In this document: one piece after another, positions 36,801-48,253 of the stretch
How positions within the stretch are numbered: position 1 is the first letter of the stretch
Layout: every line of letters starts with the position of its first letter
DNA from: Tetracladium setigerum
Taxonomy: Eukaryota; Ascomycota; Leotiomycetes; Helotiales
Direction: 5' to 3'
Assembly (NCBI GenBank): GCA_031472005.1
Contig: PZJY01000004.1
Span: forward strand, 3,322,556-3,386,555
Length of the DNA: 64,000 bases
Notes under the pieces: generated by a model
Database searches by the model: none
Told to the model about the DNA's origin: nothing
The model's input: the letters and a program-made list of their open reading frames with translations, nothing else
Made by a program: the position numbers and the translations under genes

Positions 36801-37587
36801 GTGTTCAGAACTCGAGCCATGCCATAAGCTGCCCATCCATTGCCAGTAGACCAAAGGCCGCTATCTTGGGACTGTGGTCCAATGATGTGACGCCAGCTGA
36901 GAGTTCCGCTACTTTTCAAGACATCTCGCTGCAGGCCACACTGCCTCACCGTCTCAGCCATCAAAGAGGCATCGTTTCGTTGTACTGACAGGTATGCCAC
37001 TATGAGAGTCAGCATCTTCTTCGTCATGAATCGAATTGAGCACAGAAGGCAGTTATGAGCGTGGCTCTTCTTGGAGACGTACAGAATGGAAATGTCATGG
37101 CCATGTTATCTGCCCAAATCTCTGCAACATCCGAACGATGCGAAATGGCCCCATTGCTCCATCTCGGAGCTTCATTGAGAATATAGTCGGCTTGACGATC
37201 AGCTGCGCTGGTATACTTGCTATCTGAAGTACCAAGCAGCACAGCTGAGACGCCGAGTGAAGCTGGGTCTCCGACGGCGGAGTCTGGAACAAGAACTTGC
37301 AATTCGGTGCTGATGAATTGTCTGGCGTAGGAAAGTGCGAGGGTGTCAGCGCTCACGGAAGGAATTTTGCCATTAGGAAATGGATTTGCGCCAAAAACAG
37401 AGACCTCGCTGGCATATAACTCAAGCAAAGCCTCGGCGGCAGTGCCCCACTCCCAGGAGTGTGAAGATTTCTCCATCATCACTTGAGCGGCCAAGTAGAC
37501 GTCAAAGCCCGCGTTGAGGACATCTGCGACGCAAGTCGTAGCAAGAAAGCATGATACGAGAATTTTGCGCCGGTGGGAGAAGAACAT
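33878..37587 (-). CDS. Secreted six-hairpin glycosidase (GH105-like) with thirteen Cys-rich repeats
   Basis: Exons 37587..37083, 36999..34954, 34897..34778, 34718..34507, 34444..34391, 34337..34228 and 34152..33878; about 1107 residues. A signal peptide (ILVSCFLATTCVA) is followed by a six-hairpin domain (about 20-400) with SHRSDVAEIWADNMAMTFPF and LWSTGNGWAAYGMARVL, close to GH105/GH88 motifs. Residues about 412-930 are thirteen modules of about 40 residues, spaced C-x5-C-x4-C-x12-C-x6-C-x-C, with consensus CG..QSCD.NGC.G.(F/Y). A Pro/Glu linker and a Cys-containing C-terminal domain follow. Exon 2 needs one extra base at 35371..35373 and another near 35263..35265; with both, every downstream phase closes exactly. 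The start at 37587 was chosen because the upstream in-frame codon is GTG. The modules may bind a wall polymer or stiffen a stalk; that is a guess. Confidence 0.8.
34608..36268 (-). repeat. Coding tandem array: 13 six-cysteine modules
   Basis: Thirteen protein-level repeats lie inside the GH105-like gene. Repeats 1-11 are in one exon, repeat 12 fills one exon, and repeat 13 begins the next. Repeats 2-7 are the most alike (CGPRQSCDLNGCAGKYNGL type). Repeat 1 has a seven-residue fourth spacing, repeat 11 an eleven-residue third spacing, and repeat 13 is the most diverged (CGGQRRCSQDGC). The gradient suggests growth by duplication within the central block. Confidence 0.85.
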
Positions 37588-39102
37588 GTTGATACTTGTC
37601 ACTCAATGTTGTACCAAAGGTAGCAGATTCTTTTCGGTATCGAATGAGGGAGTATTGCTTGAACCAAGTTATCCTTTCAACTCCTGTTGAGGGCCGAATT
37701 AGTCGGCAATTCTTTCTTCAGACGTGACAGCATAACTTACCTCTGAGATATTAAGGGGTAAGAAAGTATCTGAATTGAAAAGAGACAGAGAGAGTGATAG
37801 AAAAGGAGAGAGGAAGGATATGTGTGTATGTATGTCTGAGTAAGAGAGAGTCTTGTTTTCGTGAGAGTTGAAGGTCGGCCATTATCACGTCCTGGGGTGG
37901 AGTTCAGTCCGGTGCGAGGTGCGAGGTGTGCAGACAAAATTTCCTATCGGTTCAATTGCACGAACCATGGTGATAAAGTGCCTACCTATTCTTTGGTAGG
38001 AAGTCAACCCTTGCGGCAGCACAGCCAGCGGTGAGCGTGAGCATGAGCGTCAACGTGGGCGAGCTGGTGTTTGATAATTGAAGCATGAAGCACCTACGAG
38101 TAAAGCCTGTCATCCACCTGCTTTCTCACCCGACGCGCGAAGGACAAACAAGGAAGCTTGTGCTCGGAGAAAAATATCAACTGGACGGGTTGGACCGAGG
38201 TGGTGGGAATTAATTAGTAAGACTTATTGGCGGGGTCCAGGACCCTGGAAAGCTTACATCAGCCTCAGTCTTGGCTACTTTGTCTTTCTTCCACTCTACA
38301 CCTGACTTGCGGCTGACGTCCAGTCAGGGAGCATTGTAATCACTAAAGATATGATTCTGCCTAGATAGGTAGGTACCTACTAGGCAATAGCCTACTCGGG
38401 TAGGAGCATTTATCCAGACCATACACTCTTCGGGATTATTCTGGAACACAGCTCGCTTATGCGGTTAAGCCTGATAGGATTCTGCCATGCTGCAGTAGAC
38501 CTACCGCCTTTACTCAATTTAATCTAATAAACCTCGCAAACTCTACGGTCCACCACCTAGGCAACACCAACCTTGTACATAACTTGTCGCTCTATTTCAA
38601 GCAGTGCATGTTATAATCTGGGATCTACCCATGCAATGAGCTTCTATGCTTACTTCGAAGTACCCTCCTGGTGCAAGCTTTTTGCAACCCTGGAAGATTT
38701 GGAGAGACGAATTTACAAGACATGCATATCGTCTGATTCTCAAGTTTGGATGCTTGTAGAGCTGACTCTACCAGTATTTTTTTATCACTGGTAGGTGTCA
38801 GCGACGACAGCCCTGGACAACTTTCTCCACTATGGTTATCATCAAGATCAAATGAGCTGGCTACATGTAGCTTGTATAACCGAGCATGTTTTTCTGTCAT
38901 GCACCCCTGGCGGGACTCACCGCGTCGATCTCACTTCTGGGCTCAAGCACTCAACTGCTATTCTTAAATACGTATTCCGAATATGGACATACACACGCCT
39001 TTGGATACATACAAATCATCCTCCGAATCGTCCAAAATATTTCCACGATCCTTTCCCTGTTACTCCCTCCTCTTCTAAGGTTTGCTCCAAAACACCCAAC
39101 AC
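37588..39102. other. Divergent intergenic region
   Basis: About 1.5 kb between divergently transcribed secreted-protein genes. The left 250 bases are strongly purine-rich on the plus strand (CT-rich in the sense of the GH105-like gene), a typical fungal promoter feature. Several open frames on both strands lack motifs and are not called. Confidence 0.45.
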
Positions 39103-42100
39103 ATGCCGACCTCCTTTCTGAGGAAAGCATTCCCAACAGGAATCGCTACTATGTTCGTGCACCTGTTGCTCTTCATTATTGCCGTCTGCATTGCGGCGCC
39201 TGCTCCGTTCAGAGAGCCTTTCTTGGACTCGAACGTGTCTCTGCTGAGCCTCAAACGAAGCACTTCACAAAACTCTTCGTGCCCTTCTGGCTTCTTGTGT
39301 GAGCAAGATACCTGCCCGGGAAACGCCATCTGTCCTACAGGAGAAAAATGTGTCAATTTTGAAGGGACTTTTGCATGTGTTCCTAGTACCGGATTGTCAT
39401 TTTGTGCTATCAATCCTACAACAAGGCAAGCTGTGGGATGTAACGGTGGAGTTTGTTGGTAAGTAAAATTCATCGACGAGTTCTGTAGCAAAGCTGACTG
39501 AGATACCTAGCGATGGCAATTGCTACATCGATGGAGCCATCTGTTGCGATAGGCCAAGTGTTCAGTGTTCTGTGGGCGAACTTTGCAACGCATGTCCCTC
39601 CACCCAGACCTGCAGTGCGAATGGGTGTAGCGATGCTCCTAACCCTCCGAATCCGAACCCGACAACGACAACTTTGCCGCCAACGACAGCTTTACCGCCA
39701 ACGATAACAGCAGCGCCTCCTGTGGTTCCGACAATTGTACCAAGCGCAGGAACCTTCTCTACCATTGGCTGCTTCGCAGATTCTGTTGGTGGTGTTGCTA
39801 ACAGAGTCCTCACCAATGGCTCACTCACTGATTCTAGCCCAACTGGTATGACAGTCGAGAAGTGTGCTACGCTTGCCAATGGGTATCAGTATGCAGGTGT
39901 GCAATACCATGGGTAAGTCAGTCCCGAAGAATACAATGGACAAGTTGTCCGGACAGAGTTACTTCAACAATCTGGCTCTGTTACAGGTACTGCCTTGCTA
40001 ATTTCACCTACAGAGAGTGCTACTGGGGCGACATGCTATCGTATAGGACAGAGGAGAATATAGCAGACTGCAACGCCTTCTGTAGTGGTAATCTAAATGA
40101 GATTTGCGGTGGTGGGAACCGTATTCTGATCTACCAAGACTCTGCTTGGGTGGTTCTCTCGGATGCTCAGTATGTTACGGCATTGCAAGAATTCCGAGAT
40201 TTGCTAGTAGAATTGCAAACAGCAGTTGGTAAATGGCACCAGGATCTCAAAGCGTATTACGCAGCGATACAAGCAGCCGCCAAGAAAACTCGCAAACGCC
40301 AGACCATCACTCTGACCCAGCAAGGGATCACACTCAACCTTGATCGCGAAGCAATACTTGCGCTCATGAAACCCAGAGTCATAGGTAAGCTGCACCTGCA
40401 TCTATCGACGCTTCTTTCCGTTATTTACCGAGAATTAACGAACTGGATGCAGAACGAAAGCTCATCACGCTTGACTTTTACCTGAAGATCAAAATAAATC
40501 AACGCCAGAAGGTATGTTACACTGCTTCATGCATGGATGTCTCGCATAGACCCAGCTAATATTGTTGTAGAACGCAGAAGCAGCAGCGGAAGAATTTCAG
40601 GAGGGTAAGCAGTTATTAATCCCCAAACTCCATTCTGGTTTTAACGGAACAAATTAGGGAAACAAGCAATAGAGACGATTGTTCAAGAAGTCGCGAAGCC
40701 AAAGTTACCAGTTGAGATAATTGCAGAGGGCGTTGTACCCACATCGATCCAAGTAGCAGCTGTATCTCAAGTGGTGGTCGCCGGCACTGAAATTGTATAG
40801 ACTCGCACTACGCTTGACATTCGAAGATATGCTAATCGGTCAAAACTCTAGGCAACAACTTTAGGTGGAGCAGCCGTTGTCGTCAATGGGGTAGTCACTA
40901 AGGCAGCGACTGGTATATGTGAGTACTTGTCTTTCGTGAAGCAAATTCTGCAGTCGGTCCAACGTTTCGATGGATTGACAACTAATTGTTTGAATGAAGT
41001 TTTACTACTTGCTGCAGTAATTGCAAAGTTCGTTGCTCCTTCAAATCCACCGCCTAACCCTGATCCAACCAATCCTCCAACCACTACCACTACTACCACA
41101 ACCACAACTACGACATGCTCCCCAACAATGTCACCCACGCCTATGGTCATCCTGATGAAGAAGGATGCGACAGCAGCGCAATTCAAAGAGCTAGCTTTGA
41201 GTGTCCCAGACGTCCCAAGCCACAAGGAAATCATCTATGAAGTAATCAGTTTCCGGGCCTTGGTCGCCAAAGTAGATGATTGTGAGATCAAAAAGCTATG
41301 GAAGAACCCTATTGTGGAAGCGATGAGTCTCAATGGGCCGCTCATTCCCAGTGACGAAGAGATCGTTTCTACAGCGGCCACGAAACGCGAAGTTCCTAAA
41401 ACAACAGACGACAATTTCATAGAGGCTACTGGTTCCAAGCCAAACATTTCCAGCCACTTATCAGAACGTGCATTAGATTACCCCATCAATCTAAGGACTC
41501 AACCAACTAGCCCCTGGCATCTGAGAATTCTCTCCGGCTTATCGCATCAAGTTGGAACAGGGGTGGGCGGACTCTTCTACGACTTTCCAGGCTACCTCTA
41601 TGCGGATACACAGACGCCTGCGGCTGGTTCCACTACATCGCAAATTAATATTTATGTACTTGACGGTGGAATGAGGGCAACACACCGTGTAGGTCGTCTT
41701 AGGACTCATGTAAAGGCATTGCTGATCAATTTAATCAGGACTTTGCGAACAGAGATGTGGAAACTTTTGATGCTGACCCAGATCAGCCCATTAATCAGGT
41801 CGCTGAACTACATGGGACTCGAATGTGTTCTCTCGCTGCTGGAAACTATGCTGGAGCGGCCAAGACTGCACGCATAGTGTCCATAAAGAGGGGGCTCACG
41901 GCTGAATCAACATTGCGTGGTATAGGGTTCATTGAAAACCATGTTCAAAATCATGGCAAAAATGGACGAGCAGTAGTAAATATGTCATTCGGTCAGTGTT
42001 CTCTCACGACGCCCCTCTTTGTCATCAATATACTCACCAGTTCTGCAAACAGGACAAAAGCCAGAGGAACTGTACCCGGGAACCCTTCCTGCACCCCCAG

Positions 42101-42928
42101 AGCAAGCAATAGACGTCATCGGAGCATCTCTTCAGCGTCTCTACGACAGCGGTATTGTCGTAGTCTGCTCTGCCGGTAATCAGGGACGCAGTTCGCCCTT
42201 GGAGGATAAGACGCCCCGTTTGCACGGAGGCAGGGATACCCCATTGATTGTCGTTGGAGCGACTAGAACCGATATGGGCAGTTCCAATGAGGACAGAGAA
42301 CGCATTTCTCAAGTTACGGACACCCACGACAGAGGGATCCTCTCCATCTATGCCGACGGCTTCCAGGTCGTTGGCGCATCAAATAAAGGCGACGACAATT
42401 TTATAGCGAAGACTGGAACCTCTGGAGCAGCAGCTATAACATCAGGCCTGATCGCACACCTCCTCTCCGACGATGAGCTACAAGCCCAACTTGTGGTTGG
42501 TGGTCATGGCAATCTCGCCCGCAATATGAAACTTCACATTATTCAGCTGGGCAAAGATATGAAGGGTACCGCACGGGTAGATCCCTTTACCGAAGAGCTG
42601 GATCCAGTTCCCCGTCTTTCGAGTGGCCAGTTCATGAAGTGTGAGAGGAGGAATGCCGAAGTCGACCGCCCTGGTTATGTGTTCCCCCCTGACGAGCCAA
42701 TTATTCCCCTCGCAGCTGCTGATACCACTCTTGTTACTCAAAATAACGCGGTCGTACTTCCAGTAAACGAATTGGTAAGTATCTCTCTATCTTCTTATTT
42801 ATTTAGCCCTAAACTCCATTCCTCGACTTACCACTAACTAACCACCGTTCTCTTAGCCGAGCTGTGTTCAATGGCCGCCATGTGTTGAAGACGACGAACC
42901 AGGTTGCAGCTGTTGCATCATAGGCTAA
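39103..42928 (+). CDS. Subtilase (S8 family) fused to a WSC domain
   Basis: Eleven exons (39103..39458, 39511..39912, 39987..40384, 40453..40511, 40571..40604, 40658..40794, 40852..40912, 41018..41688, 41739..41991, 42041..42774, 42857..42928) give 1058 residues with all phases consistent. Order: a hydrophobic leader (MFVHLLLFIIAVCIAAPAP; the ATG at 39151 is an alternative start), a small Cys-rich region, a WSC domain (about 204-300), an alpha-helical Ala/Glu-rich part, a Thr run, an I9-like pro-region (about 525-590) and the S8 domain. Catalytic residues: Asp in YVLDGGMR (about 698), His in AELHGTR (731), Ser in GTSGAAA (918). WSC domains bind wall carbohydrate, so the protease may be held at the wall or target bound proteins. 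The last exon encodes 23 residues ending CSCCIIG. Confidence 0.85.
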
Positions 42929-43035
42929 TGATTGGTTCATTTCTCTACTCTACGCTTGGAAAGAAGGCATTCAGACATGGTTGTGATAACTTTGGACGTT
43001 CGTGTGCCTTAGGGGAGGGGGGCTAGGTTTGCTTT

Positions 43036-43086
43036 GACCTAGGAAGATCAGATCTAGTCAACCGATGAGAGAACCGCGAAATATTT
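43036..43086 (+). repeat. Dispersed 51-bp repeat, copy B
   Basis: Partner of the block at 33471..33521 (about 44 of 51 positions identical, no gaps). Here it borders the left edge of the TA-rich island, which supports an origin in a degraded mobile element. One difference is CGA in copy A versus TGA here, consistent with C-to-T change. Confidence 0.6.
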
Positions 43087-43089
43087 AAG

Positions 43090-43740
43090 CGACTTGAGTA
43101 ATTACAGTCTGAACTTCAAGAGCTGTGGGAGACTTATAACCTACAAATATTTTTTTCAACATGCCTAAAATTGTTAACCACGTCTTTTTACCTTTTCTTT
43201 AAGTTTAGACTTGTAATATTTTAAAGGGAAAATCTCTAATAATGTGATTTCGATTAAGTTGTCTTCTAATAGTCAACTAACTATGTGCGTACTATTTTTC
43301 TTATTAAACGTCTAAGACGTGCAACTTAATTAAAGGTGTCCGCTATTCTTATTGACGTATATTTATAAACGATAAGCTATTAGCTATATATATAGCCTTA
43401 TAATTAAAACTTTATTAAGCGTAAACGGCTTATAAATATAAGTCTTGCTAACTAATCCTTCTCAAAAGAGTAAATAGGGAGCTATTTAATTATTAATATA
43501 AGCCTCTCTTATATACTTAAAGAATAAGCTTAGATGTCCTCGGTCAATCTAAGACAAGGTTATGTTTACCGCGGCTATTAATCTTATTATTTAATGTCGG
43601 AGATTATAGAAACGAGTATATAGCTTTCTAAATTAAGTAGAATTACGATCAACCGGTCGATTGTTCAAGAACAATAAAAGATCGAAATCGAGACGTGAAT
43701 AAGCAGGGGGTAATAGTCTTGAAATAATCCGACTTAAGCT
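43090..43740. other. TA-rich island, probable RIP-degraded repeat
   Basis: Very AT-rich, with long chains of TA steps (for example around 43360..43500), few CG and no usable open frame. The composition differs sharply from the subtilase and GH78 genes on either side. It is most likely a decayed transposable element. Confidence 0.55.
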
Positions 43741-44971
43741 ACTGCTCGCAATCTTGACGAACTCAAGGTCGGAATTTGCCTTCTCACCGCCGTCCTTGAG
43801 AACAAAAAAGTATAGCTTAAGTTGTGAGAGGATCTGTGAGAAAGGTCGCTACAAGGACTGGTGGGATCTTGGGAGCTCTTGCAAGCGATATCACATCATT
43901 TCGGAAGACCCATACCAACCCGAATCCCGCCAGTCGCGGGCGGGAATTGATTTCTTCTCAGCCATACCTTCCAGCGCGAGAGCCTCTTTATCCTTGTAAG
44001 TTAGATGATGACTTGTCAGGAAACCGCCTAAAAACCGGAATTGGAAGCTGCCAAGTGTTTATTTCTTGGGAGAACGATGACTCGATCCAGATCTGAATTT
44101 ATAAAATGAGTCAAACAAATCAAATCGACTCAGATCAGAGATTTGTATTTCCAAACCAACTCAAAAGGGTCCTTATATTTGACTGGATTTATTTTATTTG
44201 CAAGTCTGTTTATTACACTAAGTCTGCTAGTAGAGTCGGCAGAAGCACTACTTTCTGGCACTTGAAGTCCGCTATTTGCCTGTATAAAACCCACTGCTCA
44301 TTCGCTATGCATACAAATATTCGTCAACAAGTCAGTCAACTAACCGGACGTTCAATCTAGCTTTCGGCAGGCTGGCAGGATCCCACCCCGATTATCGAGG
44401 CATAGCATTTTCCAAACTGAACGTCGCGACCTGAACCACTTTAACATCCCGTAAAGACTTCTGTGGCAGATCTTCTCCCTACGTACAATTATTTCACGTT
44501 CGTTGGTTTAATCACTACGGCTATGCTTAAATGCAGCTCGAAGCGATCTTCTTTATCTTTTGACATGATTTTTTCATTTTGTCTAAATTAAGTTCCAAAA
44601 AGACGACACACATCTCGCTTAAGTCAACCCTCTTTATTTTCGCCGATCAATGATGAACAACACCTCTGTGAACTCAACCGGCGATTGGAACCCAATCCCA
44701 CACAATTTCAACTACTTTCCTAAAGCAAGCGTAGTTTTTGGAAACTTTCCTTTCAAAGACACTGACTTTTAATCAGGTGCTTGCGCGCGAATTTGCAATT
44801 CGTACTTTCAGTGACGGACATATCGCCTCTTTCAAAAGTGGTGTTGGGTTGTCAGGGATAGGAGTGATTCCAGTTCTCATGAATGAAACATAACCAGCCT
44901 CTCCAAGTCCAGTGTTACGTGCGCCACACAACTCTATTGCTCACATTTCCACTTTTACATCAGACCACTCA
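43741..44971. other. Intergenic region
   Basis: Only short open frames without motifs. It contains the 3' flank of the GH78 gene. No gene is called. Confidence 0.45.
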
Positions 44972-47644
44972 TTAAGGCTCGTCATCATCGTGCGGAGCAA
45001 ATGGAGCGTAAAGTGGAAGTGGCGGCCATTCCAGCTTTTCGTACGGCTCCTCAAACTCATGGTGGCCGGATCCTACAACAACTTGCTTGTCTGCACTTTG
45101 CGGCAACTGAACCACTGCCGTTGTATTTGGAGGGATGTAAATTTCCATCTTGAAGATGCCGTCTGACAGCACCCATTTGCACGAGACCATTCCATAGGGC
45201 GACAAATGGCTACAGGAGGCGTTAGTGATGGATCCTCCGGGGATAGGCATGACGGAGATCTTCTTCCAGCCAGGCTCGAGAGGGGATAGGCCGCCCATGA
45301 CGGAGTGCATCCAATGAGCTACAGATCCCAAGGCGTAATGGTTGAAAGATGTCATTTCTCCAGGGTTGATGCTACCATCGGGCAGCATGCTATCCCATCG
45401 TTCCCAGATGGTCGTGGCTCCCATGATAATTGGATACAGCCAAGAAGGATTCTTCTTATGCAATAGCATTCTGTAGAAAAGTTGCGAAAGGCCCACTTTT
45501 GTGAGAGCCAATCCTAATATTGGAGTCCCTGCAAATCCGGTTCCGATCTTGAACTTGTGCCTTGCTCGAATGATCCACGACAGCCGGCGAACAGCGGTCT
45601 CTTGCTGTTCCGGAGTTGGGAACAAGTTGAAATGTATGGCCAGTGCAATGGCGGTTTGAGAATCGCTAACCACATTGCCATTGCGGGAGATAAAGTCGTC
45701 TGCAAAGTAAGACTTCAACTCTTTTGCCAAACGGCCATACTCCTGACTTTCTGCTGCATTGCCGAGAACTCCAGAGATGCGGCTCATCAATTCAGTCATG
45801 CGGACAAGGTATGCATTTCCGACAAGCATTCCGTCAGTTCTGCTATTTCCAGGATCATCTGGAGGCGCTGCAGGATCTAGCCAGTCCCCTAACTGCATAG
45901 ATGTTGAGAGATCCCACATTCCGCGTTCGTCTTTGGGTACGCCCTCACTCATCCATTTTTGCATGCTATGGTATTGCCTCCTCAGAATCTCGGGATCGGC
46001 AGATTCTTGGAAAATATCCCACGGAGTGCCTACCAAGCAATCGCTCCATACTGCGTTTGGACTTTTCATGAAAGGACCTGCAACATTTGGAGACACCAGT
46101 GGAGGCACGCTGCCGCCATCTTCCAGCTGCTCTGATGCCAAATCTTTGAGCCATCCAGAGAGCATACCAGAGACACCGTACAGGAAGGTAGCCGTTGGCC
46201 CAAAAACGTGTATGTCACCTGTCCAACCGAGTCTTTCGTCTCTTTGTGGACAATCTGTTGGAATGCTCACAAAGTTGCCTCGCATGCCCCATATTGTGTT
46301 CTGGTACAATTTGTTCAGCAGCGGCTCCGAACATTCAAGCCATCCGGTTCTCTCCATGTCCGAATGAACGACAATCGCCGTGATTTCATTTGCTTCGAGG
46401 GGTCGTCCCGTCCAGTTGTTGATTTGAATGTAGCGAAAGCCGTGAAAGGTAAACTTTGGCTCCCACAATAGAGACTTTTGTGATAGTACGATGGTGTCTG
46501 CCGCTGCTGCTGTCCGTAATGGTCTTCTCGCACACTCGCCTGCTTCCAGAACCTCAGAATGTAAGATAGTCACTGTCTGCAATTTGCTGTCCGTGGCTGG
46601 AAATTGTATGCGAGCCCAGCCTACCAAATTTTGGCCAAAATCAATAATCATATTTCCAGTAGGGCTCCCTGTAATAGTAAAAGGTTTGAGTTCTTCTATC
46701 CGACGTACTGGAGGACCGTCGGACGGCGCTAGCGTCTGAACAATATCCGTAAGGGGTTGGACATTGACAGGGCTCCAAGCGCTACTGTCGAATGCTGCGG
46801 TTGACCATGCATCCTGCTCATAGTTTGCATCGTACACCTCGCCATTGTAGATCTCTGCACTCCTAATTGGACCTGTGCTGCAAATCCAGGAAGAGTCTGC
46901 TGGGAAAGTGACGGAGCTGTCATCATCGTACAAGATCTCCAATTGACCAATAAATCCGATCCTGGAACCCCAGATATCCGCTCTTCCACCACCAAAACCA
47001 AGACGTCCCGCATACCAGCCCTCTGCAACTTGAGCTCCAATAGCATTTTCGCCTTGCGCAAGCAACCCCGTGACATCGTATGTTTGATACGTGAGTCTAT
47101 GATTGTAGCTTGTGAACCCTGGTGCAAGTACATCATCCCCAACCTTTCTGCCGTTGATCTCAACTTCATACAGACCGTGGGCCGTAGCATAGAGACGAGC
47201 CTGTCTCACTTTTTTGGCTAATATGAAACTTTTCCGAAAGAGCACAGGCTGATGAGAACCGTTGGGCAATTTCGTAACGTCAGCCTCAATTAGGTGACTG
47301 ATCCAGTCCGTGGAAAGTAGCAGCCCGGCTTCAACTCGCTCCATCTCCGACCAGGGCGTTGCCAATTCAGCATTCCCATCTCCTCCGAATGCTCGAACTC
47401 GAACTATTGCGGATTCTCGCGAGCGCAATGGCTTACTTGGCCATGGGACAAGGACAGACTCCTGCGAGGTGACTTTGTAAGTCTCCTCTAGCTTACCACC
47501 GCGTTGGATGATAATCTCGTATGACTTCTGTAGCCACGATTTCGCATCGCCACCGAATCGCCATGAAAGGCGTGGTGTCGTCTCTGCGATTCCTACCGCC
47601 GTCCGATGATGCTCGAAGCGTAGCGAGGTAATATGTACGCTCAT
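44972..47644 (-). CDS. GH78 alpha-L-rhamnosidase
   Basis: An intronless ORF of 890 residues. The order is typical of GH78: an N-terminal Fn3-like domain (SLRFEHHRTAVGIAETTPRL), a carbohydrate-binding rhamnosidase N domain (GWYAGRLGFGGGRADIWGS), the (alpha/alpha)6 catalytic domain with DCPQRDERLGWTGD (about 464-477, holding the catalytic acidic residues), then a C-terminal beta domain after MTSFNHYALGSVAHWMH. It should cleave terminal alpha-L-rhamnose from rhamnogalacturonan fragments or plant glycosides. No signal peptide is visible, so it may act inside the cell on imported oligosaccharides or leave by another route. It is divergent from the GH5 gene, with 609 bases between the starts, and lies near a Zn2Cys6 regulator and a sugar transporter. 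Confidence 0.93.
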   Translation of the reverse strand: MSVHITSLRFEHHRTAVGIAETTPRLSWRFGGDAKSWLQKSYEIIIQRGGKLEETYKVTSQESVLVPWPSKPLRSRESAIVRVRAFGGDGNAELATPWSEMERVEAGLLLSTDWISHLIEADVTKLPNGSHQPVLFRKSFILAKKVRQARLYATAHGLYEVEINGRKVGDDVLAPGFTSYNHRLTYQTYDVTGLLAQGENAIGAQVAEGWYAGRLGFGGGRADIWGSRIGFIGQLEILYDDDSSVTFPADSSWICSTGPIRSAEIYNGEVYDANYEQDAWSTAAFDSSAWSPVNVQPLTDIVQTLAPSDGPPVRRIEELKPFTITGSPTGNMIIDFGQNLVGWARIQFPATDSKLQTVTILHSEVLEAGECARRPLRTAAAADTIVLSQKSLLWEPKFTFHGFRYIQINNWTGRPLEANEITAIVVHSDMERTGWLECSEPLLNKLYQNTIWGMRGNFVSIPTDCPQRDERLGWTGDIHVFGPTATFLYGVSGMLSGWLKDLASEQLEDGGSVPPLVSPNVAGPFMKSPNAVWSDCLVGTPWDIFQESADPEILRRQYHSMQKWMSEGVPKDERGMWDLSTSMQLGDWLDPAAPPDDPGNSRTDGMLVGNAYLVRMTELMSRISGVLGNAAESQEYGRLAKELKSYFADDFISRNGNVVSDSQTAIALAIHFNLFPTPEQQETAVRRLSWIIRARHKFKIGTGFAGTPILGLALTKVGLSQLFYRMLLHKKNPSWLYPIIMGATTIWERWDSMLPDGSINPGEMTSFNHYALGSVAHWMHSVMGGLSPLEPGWKKISVMPIPGGSITNASCSHLSPYGMVSCKWVLSDGIFKMEIYIPPNTTAVVQLPQSADKQVVVGSGHHEFEEPYEKLEWPPLPLYAPFAPHDDDEP

Positions 47645-48253
47645 ATTAATGGGCAGATGTCAATGAGGCAAGAGACAGGATCAGAGTTGTCGACGTGAGA
47701 GAAAGTTCGCGACTTGTGAAGTTTAAATGATGAAGAAATAGTAGAAAAGGAAGTAAAATGGTGTGTATTTACCTAACTATCTATGAGAGACATGCATAGA
47801 TGGGATATCATTCCCCTCCCCCTTCTCCCCACAGTTCCTCCTCCACATCAAGTTACGCACGTTCGCAGGTCCTCAGGATATTTTGTTAGGGACCAAAATC
47901 GGGCCAAGTGGCGGCGGAGTATAGGCGGTTTAGCGGCGGCCCACCATTCTGGAGTGAGATCTGCTGCACGGCGGGATTTCAAGCGAGATACGGAATAAAG
48001 GCGGGGAGAACTGGTGGTACCATAGTTTGAGGGGTCGCAAGCGAGAGAGCTTACCATGGAGGCCGAGATGAGGGCTTCCTTCAATTCGATTCCATTTAGC
48101 CGGGTGACATTACTGTCCTATTACATTGAGGAAATCTCATTCAACTCCTCCAACTCTCCCCGAGTTTCTCCAACCTCTCTCCGTCTTCTTGCACTACGAT
48201 CATTCTGATACATTTCTCACTCTTCCATTCCAAATCTACTCCCTCCTACAATT
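47645..48253. promoter_or_regulatory. Shared divergent promoter, GH78 / GH5
   Basis: The two start codons face away from each other across 609 bases, so this segment must contain both promoters. A CT-rich block precedes the GH5 ATG (48140..48250). Co-regulation by the nearby Zn2Cys6 protein is a hypothesis; I could not pick out a confident CGG-type inverted site. Confidence 0.5.

Noticed and set aside
38364..38405. Inverted words around GTAGGTACCTAC
   Set aside because: A perfect palindrome of only 12 bases; similar words are common in such genomes and give no element boundaries.
41071..41115. ACC/ACT triplet run as a possible microsatellite locus
   Set aside because: It encodes the Thr linker of the subtilase in frame, so it is explained as coding sequence.
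46729..47190. 153-codon frame inside the GH78 gene in another frame
   Set aside because: Shadow of the intact 890-residue rhamnosidase, without motifs.
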